This document shows positions 1-7,478 of a stretch of DNA of 64,000 nt, piece by piece. The stretch covers positions 815,554 to 879,553 of the forward strand of contig JACKLJ010000002.1 in NCBI GenBank assembly GCA_024235955.1. Reading direction: 5' to 3'. Position 1 is the stretch's first letter. Each line of letters starts with the position of its first letter. A program made the position numbers and the translations under genes. The notes below the pieces were generated by a model. It had not been told where the DNA came from, did not search any database, and worked only from the letters and a program-made list of their open reading frames with translations. This DNA comes from Burkholderiaceae bacterium (lineage in GTDB: Bacteria; Pseudomonadota; Gammaproteobacteria; Burkholderiales; Burkholderiaceae_C).

Positions 1-323
1 GCCGGGTAGACCATGCCGCAGTAGAAACTCTCCTTGAGGTCGGGGCGGGCAGCGGCGTCCAGCGTTTGTTCGCCCAGCCCCTCGAAGCCGCGCATGATGG
101 GTGAGTGTCGGATCGACAAGCGCTGGCGCGTGGTGGCGGGCAGATCGAGCAGCCGCCGCGCCAGCTTGAACTGGCGGCCGATCATCTCGTCCGGCACGCC
201 GTGGTGGCGCACGTAAAAGAAGCCTGAATCCGTCGCAGCGGTTCGCAGGATGCGGGCCGCCGCAGCACTGCCGGGCGCGCCGGGCTCCCTGGCATCGGCT
301 AGGTCGATCACCGGGATCGGCAT
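1..323 (-). CDS. 2-oxoglutarate/Fe(II) oxygenase, isopenicillin N synthase-like (N-terminal part)
   Basis: The coding sequence runs off the left edge, so only the first ~107 residues are present. The start MPIPVIDLAD, followed by a GFFYVRHHGVP segment, is the typical N-terminal domain (DIOX_N) of isopenicillin-N-synthase-like dioxygenases. The HxD...H iron ligands would lie outside the window. The ATG follows the stop of the upstream solute-binding gene by about ten bases, and a GAGGGG ribosome site overlaps that stop, so the two genes are probably co-transcribed. The substrate cannot be told from the fragment. Confidence 0.8.
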   Translation of the reverse strand, partial: MPIPVIDLADAREPGAPGSAAAARILRTAATDSGFFYVRHHGVPDEMIGRQFKLARRLLDLPATTRQRLSIRHSPIMRGFEGLGEQTLDAAARPDLKESFYCGMVYP

Positions 324-333
324 GGCGTGCCCC

Positions 334-1362
334 TCAGACCTTCAGCTTGCGTTCGGCCAGGGGCGGCAGGAAGCGGTCGGTCCAGATCGCGTCGACGGCG
401 GGCTTGCTTTTCAGGGCGAAAGCCAGCGCAGTTTCATCAATGGTGGCCTGCATGCGCTCCGCCGAGGCCACGCCCCAGCCCTGCTGTCGCACGGCGGCCG
501 TCAGCATGGTGCCGTCGATCATCAGCTTGAGGCGGTCGAGCTCCAGCGCCTCGCTGGCCAGCGGCTCGCGTGCCTTGATGGCTGCGGCGCCTGCCTTGGG
601 GTCGGCGATGACCTCGACCCAGCCACGGGTGGTGGCACGCACGAAGGCACGCATCGCGTCCGGCGAGGCATCGAGCACTTTCTGCGTGGTGACGATGCCG
701 TTGCCGTACGACTTGAGGCCGTAGTCGGCGTACTTGAACACCTTGAGCTGGTCCTCCGGCACGCCGCGGGCGCGCAGGTTGAGCAGGCCGGTGAAGAAGA
801 AATAGGCCGCGCCGTCGAAATCACCCTTGGCGAAGCGCGTGTCGCCGATGTCCGGGGCCACGTTCTCCCACTTGACGCCGGAAGGATCGAAGCCCTGCGC
901 CTTGGCAAAGGCGGGGAACAGCTTGCGCGAGGCGTTGAAAGGCTGCCCCAGCAGCGTCTTGCCCGCCAGATCCGCAGGCTTCTGGATCGGGCCGTTCTTG
1001 CGGACGATCATCGAATTGGGGTTGAGGTCGTACTGGATGGCTACAGCCTTGAGATGCGCGTCGGGGTTGTTGACGTCGAACTCGATCATCGAGGCCAGAT
1101 CGGCCGAGGCTGCGTCGTAGGCTCCGCTAGCCACCAGGCCAATGGCGGCGGTGGAGCCGTTGCCGGTGTCCACCGTCACATCCAGGCCGGCGTCCTTGTA
1201 GTAGCCACGCTGCTGCGCCAGCAGGCAGCCTGCGGCCGAGGCCTCGAACTTCCAGCCCAGGTTGAACTTGAATTTCTGCTGGCTACCCTGCGCCCGGACC
1301 AAGGGCGTGGCGGCCAGAAAGACGGCGGCGCCGGTGGCGCGCAGCAGCGAACGACGTTGCAT
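334..1362 (-). CDS. ABC transporter substrate-binding protein, SsuA/THI5-like
   Basis: Periplasmic binding protein of the NMT1/THI5/SsuA type, 342 aa from the chosen start. The N-terminus MQRRSLLRATGAAVFLAATP has paired arginines and a hydrophobic stretch ending near VRAQG, which fits a signal peptide, possibly Tat-type. The body has the family pattern: a GWKFEASAAG substrate-pocket start, then YKDAGLDV and a KPADLAGKTL segment. The start at 1362 is preferred over upstream codons because GGAGAG lies 7 bases before it. Related proteins bind aliphatic sulfonates, pyrimidines, riboflavin or nitrate. The ligand here is unknown. No permease or ATPase gene of the system is in the window, but the operon continues off the left edge. 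Confidence 0.85.
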   Translation of the reverse strand: MQRRSLLRATGAAVFLAATPLVRAQGSQQKFKFNLGWKFEASAAGCLLAQQRGYYKDAGLDVTVDTGNGSTAAIGLVASGAYDAASADLASMIEFDVNNPDAHLKAVAIQYDLNPNSMIVRKNGPIQKPADLAGKTLLGQPFNASRKLFPAFAKAQGFDPSGVKWENVAPDIGDTRFAKGDFDGAAYFFFTGLLNLRARGVPEDQLKVFKYADYGLKSYGNGIVTTQKVLDASPDAMRAFVRATTRGWVEVIADPKAGAAAIKAREPLASEALELDRLKLMIDGTMLTAAVRQQGWGVASAERMQATIDETALAFALKSKPAVDAIWTDRFLPPLAERKLKV

Positions 1363-1539
1363 GGCAAAGCTCTCCATCTCAGGTAATGACAAGACGGTCA
1401 GAGCAATTTCCGGGCGGCAGCAAGCCGCTGAACGCTTCTACTCTCGACGAGCCACCTGAGAAGCAGGATTCATGCCGCCAACCGGAGGCAACCCTGCACA
1501 AGCGTGGTGCATGGGCGCCGTGGCAACATCGCCGCTGCC

Positions 1540-2442
1540 ATGCCGAGCCACCGTCTCACGCCTTCCACCGCCATCCTCCTCACCCTGCCGCCGCTGCTCT
1601 GGTCCGGCAACGCCGTGGTCGGCCGCGTGGTGGCGCCGCTGGTGCCGCCGATCACGCTCAATTTCCTGCGCTGGGTGCTGGCGCTGCTCATCCTGCTGCC
1701 GCTGGCCGGCTGGGTGCTGCGCCCGGCCAGCGGCCTGTGGCGGCACTGGCGCCGCTTCGCCCTGCTGGGGCTGCTGGGCGTGGGCTTCTACAACGCGCTG
1801 CAGTACCTGGCACTGCAGACCTCCACGCCGCTCAACGTGACGCTGGTGGGCTCCAGCATGCCGCTGTGGATGCTGGCGCTTGGCCGCCTGTTCTTCAACG
1901 CGCCGGTGCGGCGGGCACAGCTGGCGGGTGCGCTGCTGTCCATGCTGGGTGTGGCCACGGTGCTGGCGCGCGGAGAACCTGCCCAGCTGCTGCGCCTGCA
2001 TCTGGTGCCGGGCGACCTGTACATGCTGGCGGCCACGCTGAGCTGGGCCTGGTATTCCTGGTTGCTGACGCGTCATGCGGAGCCTGAGCCCATCCGCCAG
2101 GACTGGGCGGCCTTCCTGCTGGCCCAGGTGGTGTTCGGCCTGGGCTGGTCGGGTCTGATGACGGGCGCCGAGTGGGCGCTGACGCCGGCTCACATCCAGT
2201 GGGGTTGGCCGCTGGCCCTGGCGCTGGTGTTCATCGCCGTCGGGCCGGCGGTGGTGGCCTACCGCTGCTGGGGCCTGGGGGTGCAGCGCGCGGGCCCGGC
2301 CTTGGCGGGCTTCTTTTCCAACCTCACGCCGCTGTTCGCGGCCGTGCTGTCGGCGGCGTTTCTGGGCGAGCCGCCGCGGCTCTTCCATGCCGTGGCCTTC
2401 GCGCTGATCGTGGCAGGCATCGTGGTGTCTTCGCGCCGCTGA
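1540..2442 (+). CDS. EamA-family (DMT) transporter
   Basis: Integral inner-membrane protein of 300 aa with about ten hydrophobic segments arranged as two EamA repeats. The first opens with LLTLPPLLWSGNAVVGRVVA and the second with PGDLYMLAATLSWAWYSWLL. The C-terminal repeat has the family pattern GPALAGFFSNLTPLFAAVLS followed by LGEPPRLFHAVAFALIVAG. Such proteins export amino acids or other small metabolites. The substrate cannot be predicted. An in-frame codon lies further upstream at 1504, but the ATG at 1540 gives a normal N-terminus. The gene is divergent from the solute-binding protein gene, with about 180 bp between them. Confidence 0.85.
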   Translation: MPSHRLTPSTAILLTLPPLLWSGNAVVGRVVAPLVPPITLNFLRWVLALLILLPLAGWVLRPASGLWRHWRRFALLGLLGVGFYNALQYLALQTSTPLNVTLVGSSMPLWMLALGRLFFNAPVRRAQLAGALLSMLGVATVLARGEPAQLLRLHLVPGDLYMLAATLSWAWYSWLLTRHAEPEPIRQDWAAFLLAQVVFGLGWSGLMTGAEWALTPAHIQWGWPLALALVFIAVGPAVVAYRCWGLGVQRAGPALAGFFSNLTPLFAAVLSAAFLGEPPRLFHAVAFALIVAGIVVSSRR

Positions 2443-2469
2443 AGGCGGGGTTGCCAGCCGCTGCGCGGA

Positions 2470-3006
2470 TCAGCCCTCGACCCGGTCGGCCGCCTCCTCG
2501 AGCAGCAGGCGGGGCACGGTTGCGCCCGGCCTGCTCACCTTCCTGGTGGGCGCCAGCACCAGCGCCACCCCGAAGACCACGGTGTCGCCGTGCTGGTTGG
2601 ACACGGCGCAGTCGAGCTCCACTCGCTTCTTCTCCGGCTCCTTGGACAGCACCGTCACAATCACGGTGAGCGCGTCGCCCACATGCACGGGGCGCACGAA
2701 GCGCAGGTTCTGCTCCAGGTAGATCGTGCCCGGCCCCGGCAGTTGGGTGCCGAGCACGGCAGAGATCAGCGCTCCGGCCCACATGCCGTGAGCGATGACG
2801 CCGTGGAACGGCGTGCCATCGGCATAGGCCGGGTCCAGGTGGGCGGGGTTGGTGTCGCCCGAAACCGCGGCAAAGGCCTCGATGTCGTCCTGCGTGAGCG
2901 CGCGGCGGCGCTGCGCGGATTGACCGATGCGCAGCTCGTCAAAGGTGATGTTTTCGATCACGGCCGGTGCTTCCGGCGTCTGATCGGGGGTGTAGGCGTG
3001 GGTCAT
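2470..3006 (-). CDS. MaoC-like (R)-specific enoyl-CoA hydratase
   Basis: Single hot-dog-fold MaoC domain, 178 aa. The hydratase motif is intact: D51 and H56 lie in SGDTNPAHLD, followed by HGVIAHGMWAGALISAVLGTQLPG, as in PhaJ and the MaoC part of Pta-fusion proteins. The family hydrates trans-2-enoyl-CoA to (R)-3-hydroxyacyl-CoA, a possible link to polyhydroxyalkanoate synthesis. phaR elsewhere in the window suggests PHA metabolism. The reading frame continues upstream to 3063, but MTHAYTPD at 3006 is the more natural start. It is convergent with the EamA gene (27 bp apart) and divergent from the TRAP small permease gene. Confidence 0.85.
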   Translation of the reverse strand: MTHAYTPDQTPEAPAVIENITFDELRIGQSAQRRRALTQDDIEAFAAVSGDTNPAHLDPAYADGTPFHGVIAHGMWAGALISAVLGTQLPGPGTIYLEQNLRFVRPVHVGDALTVIVTVLSKEPEKKRVELDCAVSNQHGDTVVFGVALVLAPTRKVSRPGATVPRLLLEEAADRVEG

Positions 3007-3150
3007 GGCCAACTGCTCCAGGAACGGCACGGGCCGGCAGGAAGGCGCCGGCAAACTCACCACACAGCCTAGCGGTCCTGTATGGCGGCTGGATGAAGCT
3101 GATGCAAACTATGTGCCACGATCCCCCGTTTTCTTGCTGAAAGCTGCATC

Positions 3151-3597
3151 GTGACAACACCCCTGTTCCGCCTGGTCCGCTGGCTGGTTCTGCCACTGAC
3201 GGTGCTGCTGTTCCTGCAATGGCCACTGCGCGACGCGGTGCAGGCCGGCTCGCGCGAGGCCAACGATCTGGCTCAGATCCTGTTCGCGCTGTACGCGGCC
3301 TGCGCCATCACCGCCGCCTCGCGCGCGCACCAGCATCTGGCCGCACATGGCAGCCGGCGCTTCCACCCTGGCAGCCCTGCGGCGGCCTGGGCGCTGGCGG
3401 TATGTCTTGTGCCCTGGGCGGGCTGGCTGTTGTGGTCGGCCAGCCCGGCGGTCTGGCAATCGGCGCTGGCGCTGGAGCGCTTTCCTGATTCCAACAACCC
3501 CGGTTACTTCCTGATCAAGATCGCCGCGTGGCTGATGGCGGCGCTGGTGCTGATCGACGCGCTCGCCGCGCTGGCCACCACGCGCCGCGCTTCATGA
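3151..3597 (+). CDS. TRAP transporter small permease (DctQ-like)
   Basis: Membrane protein of 148 aa with four hydrophobic segments, near residues 8-24, 40-56, 79-97 and 122-142. This is the size and topology of the DctQ subunit of a TRAP transporter. It begins with GTG at 3151. Its stop overlaps the start of the DctM-like gene in an ATGA junction, so the two are translationally coupled. The assignment rests on topology plus the neighbour; sequence identity to characterised DctQ proteins is low, as usual for this subunit. No DctP binding protein is encoded nearby. Confidence 0.7.
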   Translation: MTTPLFRLVRWLVLPLTVLLFLQWPLRDAVQAGSREANDLAQILFALYAACAITAASRAHQHLAAHGSRRFHPGSPAAAWALAVCLVPWAGWLLWSASPAVWQSALALERFPDSNNPGYFLIKIAAWLMAALVLIDALAALATTRRAS

Positions 3598-5045
3598 GCA
3601 GCGCCGGCCTCTGGATGCTGGCGACGCTGGCCGTGCTGGTGATCGCCACCGGCCTGCCCGCCTGGGCACTGCTGATCGGCACCTCGTCCCTCTTTGGCCT
3701 GGCGGGTGTGCTGACTGGTCAGGTGGATCCCGCTCTGCTTGGCGCCCTGCCCGGCCGGCTGGTCGGCCTGCTCGAGAACGACCTGCTGCAGGCGCTGCCG
3801 CTGTACGCCTTCATCGGGTTGCTGCTGCAGCGCCTCACGATGGCGCGCAACCTGCACGCGCTGCTCACGCGCGCCGCCCGGCGCACCGGCGCCGCGCCGG
3901 CGCTGGCCACGCTGGGCGTCGCCGCGCTGGTGGCGCCGATGAACGGCTCGGTGGCGGCCAGCGCCAGCATGCTCACGCGGCTGGTGGGACCGAGGCTGGG
4001 TGGCGTGGCCCCTGCGCGCGCGCTGGCGCTGATGAGCGCTTCGGCCGCCCTCGGCGTCGTGGTTCCGCCTTCTCTGGTATTGCTGCTGCTAGGCGACGCC
4101 ATGCTCAACGCCCACACCGAAGCCGTGCGCCTGCCCTGGTTCGCCGGCACTGATACGGCGCGCATCGTCAACACGCAGGACATCCTGCGCGCGGCGCTGG
4201 TGCCGGCCCTGCTAGTGCTGGCCGGCTGGGCGCTGGTGGCCTGGCGCCAGGCCCGCACCGGCGCCGACGACGCCCCGACTTTGAGTCGCGGCGCGCGCCT
4301 GGAGGCGCTGGCCGTGATCGCCGCCGTGGCCCTGCTCGTCACCGCCGTCTTCACCGGCGTGGTGCGTGCGGTGGAAGCTGCTGCCACCGCCGGGTGTCTG
4401 GCCGTGGCATGGGCGCTGGTGAGCCGCGAACTCAAGGGCCACGACTGGCGCGAACTGCTCAGTGACAGCCTGTCTCTCAGCGGTGCGCTGTTCGCCCTGC
4501 TGGTGGGCGCCACCACCTTCAGCCTGGTGTTCCGGGCCTGGGGCACCGACCAGTGGCTGGGCCAGCTGGCGGCCGATTCACCGCTGGGACACCATGCCAC
4601 GGCGGCGCTGCTGCTCGGCTTCGTAGGGCTGTGCGCACCTGTGCTGGACGCCTTCGAGATGATCTTCGTGGTGGTGCCCATCCTGGCGCCGCCGCTCATC
4701 GCGCACCTGGGCGACGCGCGGCAGGCCGCAGTGCTGCTGCTGCTGGTGCTGCAACTGGGCTTCCTGCTGCCGCCGCTGGGCTACGCCGTGCTGATGACGC
4801 GCGCGCTGAGCGGTCTGGCGCCGATGAGCCTGGGCAGTCTTGTGCGAGGGCTGGCACCCTACCTGGCGGTGCCGCTGCTGGTGCTGGTGGCCGCGTTCGG
4901 ATGGCCTGCGCTGGTGCACCTGCTCGATGGTCCGGGAGCCAATGCCGCCGCTGCCGCACCGGCCCTCCCGGAAGACGAAGTCGAGCGGCTGATGCGTGAG
5001 ATGGCGCCGGCTCCGGACCCGGTGGCGCCGCAGCAGCCTCAGTAG
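3594..5045 (+). CDS. TRAP transporter large permease (DctM-like)
   Basis: Integral membrane protein of 483 aa with about twelve hydrophobic segments, matching the DctM/SiaM translocation subunit that drives sodium-coupled solute uptake. Characteristic stretches are LPLYAFIGLLLQ, AALVAPMNGSVAASASML, SASAALGVVVPPSLVLLLLG and, near the C-terminus, LDAFEMIFVVVPILAPPLI. The ATG overlaps the stop of the small subunit gene. A hydrophilic Ala/Pro-rich tail of about 40 residues follows the last membrane segment and is longer than usual. The gene overlaps the convergent SDR gene by seven bases. Substrate unknown. Confidence 0.8.
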   Translation: MSSAGLWMLATLAVLVIATGLPAWALLIGTSSLFGLAGVLTGQVDPALLGALPGRLVGLLENDLLQALPLYAFIGLLLQRLTMARNLHALLTRAARRTGAAPALATLGVAALVAPMNGSVAASASMLTRLVGPRLGGVAPARALALMSASAALGVVVPPSLVLLLLGDAMLNAHTEAVRLPWFAGTDTARIVNTQDILRAALVPALLVLAGWALVAWRQARTGADDAPTLSRGARLEALAVIAAVALLVTAVFTGVVRAVEAAATAGCLAVAWALVSRELKGHDWRELLSDSLSLSGALFALLVGATTFSLVFRAWGTDQWLGQLAADSPLGHHATAALLLGFVGLCAPVLDAFEMIFVVVPILAPPLIAHLGDARQAAVLLLLVLQLGFLLPPLGYAVLMTRALSGLAPMSLGSLVRGLAPYLAVPLLVLVAAFGWPALVHLLDGPGANAAAAAPALPEDEVERLMREMAPAPDPVAPQQPQ

Positions 5046-5836
5046 GTGCCCGGGTAAGCGCCGCCGTCCGGCAGGATGTTCTGGCCGGTGATGTAGCCAG
5101 CCTGCTGGCTGCACAGGAAGGCGCAGATGGCGCCAAACTCCGCCGGCGTGCCAAAGCGCCTGGCCGGGATCTGCGCTTGCTGCGCAGCGCGAATTTCCTC
5201 GAGGCTCTTGCCCGTCTTCTGTGCCGCGCCCTGCATGGTGCCGACGAGGCGGTCGGTGTCGAACTTGCCGGGCAGCAGGTTGTTGAGGGTCACCCCGCGC
5301 GCGGCCAGCTGCGGATTGCGCGCCACGCCCGCCACGAAGCCCGTCAGGCCCGAGCGAGCGCCATTGGAGAGGCCCAGGATGTCGATGGGCGCCTTCACCG
5401 CGCTGGAGGTGATGTTGACGATGCGCCCGAACCCGCGCGCGGCCATGCCATCCACCGTGGCCTTGATCAGCTCGATGGGTGTCAGCATGTTGGCATCCAC
5501 CGCCTTGATCCATGCCTCGCGGTCCCAGTCGCGGAAGTCGCCAGGCGGCGGGCCGCCGGCGTTGGTGACCACGATGTCGAAATCCGCGCGCCGCGCGAAC
5601 ACCGCTGCACGGCCTTCCGGCGTGGTGATGTCCTGGGCAAGAAAATCGACACTGGCCCCCGCCCTGTCGCCGTAGTCAGCTCTTGTTTTTGCAGCAGCTG
5701 CGGCCAGCACCTCGGCCCCGCGCGCCACCATCAGCACGTTCACGCCCTCGGCCGCCAGCGCCTGCGCGCAACCCAGGCCCAGGCCCTTGCTCGACCCGCA
5801 CACCAGTGCCCATTTGCCTGCGATACCCAGATCCAT
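5039..5836 (-). CDS. SDR-family oxidoreductase, atypical (catalytic YxxxK missing)
   Basis: Rossmann-fold short-chain dehydrogenase/reductase relative of 265 aa. The cofactor-binding start GKWALVCGSSKGLGLG and VTNAGGPPPGDF are clear, and Ser144 aligns with the catalytic serine. Where YxxxK should follow 13 residues later the protein has Ser157-NGA-Arg161, so the usual proton donor and lysine are absent. A subgroup of beta-ketoacyl-reductase-like SDRs is known to lack the tetrad, and this fits it. Activity as a classical oxidoreductase is therefore doubtful. AGGAG precedes the ATG. Residues ~46-64 overlap a degenerate copy of the dispersed repeat. Confidence 0.8.
   Translation of the reverse strand: MDLGIAGKWALVCGSSKGLGLGCAQALAAEGVNVLMVARGAEVLAAAAAKTRADYGDRAGASVDFLAQDITTPEGRAAVFARRADFDIVVTNAGGPPPGDFRDWDREAWIKAVDANMLTPIELIKATVDGMAARGFGRIVNITSSAVKAPIDILGLSNGARSGLTGFVAGVARNPQLAARGVTLNNLLPGKFDTDRLVGTMQGAAQKTGKSLEEIRAAQQAQIPARRFGTPAEFGAICAFLCSQQAGYITGQNILPDGGAYPGTY
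5643..5697 (-). repeat. dispersed palindromic repeat, degenerate copy (in the atypical SDR)
   Basis: On the minus strand it reads AAAAACAAGAGCTGACTACG followed by GGGCGGGGGCCAGTGTCGAT. This resembles the copy at 22038 (GAAAAAGAGAGCTGACAGCG...). It is in frame and encodes part of the loop AKTRADYGDRAGASV. This is one of the weaker members. Confidence 0.4.
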
Positions 5837-5933
5837 TTGCCCTGCTCCTTGCGTTGGTTAGGCACCGCGTCGTCGCGCGGCGATGGTGCATTTTGACCCA
5901 GGGCCTGACCACGCCAGAGGTCAAACCAACGCC

Positions 5934-6326
5934 TCACCTCGGCCGGTACAGCGCACAGAGCTTGTTGCCGTCTGGGTCGCGCACATAGGCCAGGTGCAGC
6001 GCACCCATCGTGCTTTCGCGCAGGCCGGGCGGATCCTCGATCGAGGTGCCGCCATGCGCGACGGCCGTATCGTGGAACTGCTTCACCTGTTCGGCTGACA
6101 CGCACTTGAAGCCGATGGTGCCGCCGTTGGCAAACGTGGCTGCTTCCCCGTTGAGCGGCTCGCTGATGCCGAACGAGCCACCGTCATGCCGGTAGAACAG
6201 CCGTGTCTGCCCCGTGGCGTTCTGGTTGCGCAAGGGCTCGCCCGCTCCGAGCACGCCGAGCACGGCGTCGTAAAACCGCCTGGAGCGCTCGATGTCGTTG
6301 GAACCGATCATGATGTGGCTGAACAT
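5934..6326 (-). CDS. VOC-family (glyoxalase/bleomycin-resistance fold) protein
   Basis: 130 aa with two beta-alpha-beta-beta-beta modules of the vicinal oxygen chelate fold. It starts MFSHIMIGSNDIERSRRFYD, the usual metal-ligand His region, and ends AYVRDPDGNKLCALY. AGGAGA lies about 7 bases before the ATG. Close relatives are annotated as glyoxalase-like proteins without a proven substrate. It is on the same strand as the SDR gene, 97 bp upstream of it, and could share its transcript. Confidence 0.85.
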   Translation of the reverse strand: MFSHIMIGSNDIERSRRFYDAVLGVLGAGEPLRNQNATGQTRLFYRHDGGSFGISEPLNGEAATFANGGTIGFKCVSAEQVKQFHDTAVAHGGTSIEDPPGLRESTMGALHLAYVRDPDGNKLCALYRPR

Positions 6327-6363
6327 GTGGTTGTCTCCTTTGTCCTATGTTCTTGAACTACTT

Positions 6364-6410
6364 TATTCATAGCTAACAGCGGCTGATACACAAGGCCCAG
6401 AAGCCTATTG
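6364..6410 (+). repeat. dispersed palindromic repeat, AACAGC variant (intergenic)
   Basis: Contains CATAGCTAACAGCGGCTGAT, then ACACAAGGCCCAGAAGCC and TATTGAATG. It has the AGCT...AAGGC..AGAGGCC layout of the family but AACAGC in place of the GCCTGC arm. It is a variant copy between the EamA gene and the VOC gene. Confidence 0.55.
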
Positions 6411-6466
6411 AATGCCTAAAAGCACCGAGCCGAGCATCCTGGTCGCAACACCGGGGCCAGACGGCC

Positions 6467-7468
6467 TCACCGCCCTGCCCGGCTGAACATCCAGATGCCC
6501 AGCACCACCACCGCCGTGCCCGCGGCCAGCCAGGGGGTGAAGGGTTCGTCCAGCAGAAGCGCGCTCATGGCGATGGTGGACAGCGGGCCGATCATGCCCA
6601 CCTGCGCGGCCAGCGGGGCGCCCAGGCGCTCGACGCCCATCATCACCAGCAGCACCGGCAAGGCCGTGCAGACGGTGGCGTTGAGCACACTGAGCCAGAT
6701 CACCGGCTCCGCCACCTGCGCGGCCGACAACGGGCGCAGCAGCAGGAACTGCACGATGCAACACACGCAGGCCACCGACGATGCCAGCCCCACCAGCCGC
6801 AGCGAGCCCAGCCGGCGCACGTATTCGCCGCTGAAGAACAGGTAGAGGGCGTAGCTGAAGGTGCTGGCGAACACCAGGCCGGCGCCCAAGGCGATGGCGC
6901 TGCTGTCTTCCAGCCGCATCTCGCGCCCGAACACCAGCAAGGCGCCGCCGTAGCTCACCGCCGTGGCCAGCAGGTGCCGGCCGGTGATGCGCTGGCCGCG
7001 CAGCAGCCAGGCCAGCAGCATGACCACCGTCGGCGTCAGGTACAGGATCAGCCGCTCCAGGCTGGCCGTGATGTACTGCAGGCCCATGAAGTCCAGCATG
7101 CTGGCCAGGTAGTAGCCGGAGAAGCCCAGGCCAATGACGCCCGCCCATTCCCGCCCCGACAGCGCCGGCCGGCCGCGCCCGGCCCACCACGCCATGCCCA
7201 CGAAGAACGGCAATGCGAACAGCATGCGGTACATGATCAGCGTGGCCGGGTCCACGCCGTAACGGTAAGCCAGCTTGACGATGATGGCCTTGCCGCTGAA
7301 GGCGATCGATCCGGTGGCTGCCAGCAGCAGGCCGGTTGCTACCTTGTTGGTAGCTGCCTGCGCCTGCTGTGCCTGGGCTGGAGCCTGATTTGACCTTTGA
7401 ATTTGCTCAGCGCCCTGCGCCTGCCCCGCCGTGGCGGTGTCCTGCAGGGAAGGCGCGGCGCCGCTCAT
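6467..7468 (-). CDS. EamA-family (DMT) transporter with repeat-derived N-terminus
   Basis: 333 aa. After a hydrophilic Gln/Ala-rich leader of about 44 residues there are ten hydrophobic segments in two EamA repeats: VATGLLLAATGSIAFSGKAI onward, then ALGAGLVFASTFSYALYLFF. It ends LAAGTAVVVLGIWMFSRAGR. The substrate is unknown. The leader segment IQRSNQAPAQAQQAQAATNK is encoded by a copy of the dispersed repeat, and other EamA proteins lack such a leader. The ATG at 7468 lies ten bases after the stop of the gamma-glutamyltransferase gene, so it is the last gene of a DUF3422-GGT-EamA operon. A shorter protein starting inside the leader is possible. Confidence 0.85.
   Translation of the reverse strand: MSGAAPSLQDTATAGQAQGAEQIQRSNQAPAQAQQAQAATNKVATGLLLAATGSIAFSGKAIIVKLAYRYGVDPATLIMYRMLFALPFFVGMAWWAGRGRPALSGREWAGVIGLGFSGYYLASMLDFMGLQYITASLERLILYLTPTVVMLLAWLLRGQRITGRHLLATAVSYGGALLVFGREMRLEDSSAIALGAGLVFASTFSYALYLFFSGEYVRRLGSLRLVGLASSVACVCCIVQFLLLRPLSAAQVAEPVIWLSVLNATVCTALPVLLVMMGVERLGAPLAAQVGMIGPLSTIAMSALLLDEPFTPWLAAGTAVVVLGIWMFSRAGR
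7337..7399 (+). repeat. dispersed palindromic repeat (in the EamA gene at 6467)
   Basis: Reads GGTAGCTGCCTGCGCCTGCT on the plus strand, then GCCTGGGCTGGAGCCTGATTT. It is in frame and on the opposite strand to the gene, and supplies residues ~24-44 of the transporter. Confidence 0.75.
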
Positions 7469-7478
7469 ATGACCCCGA

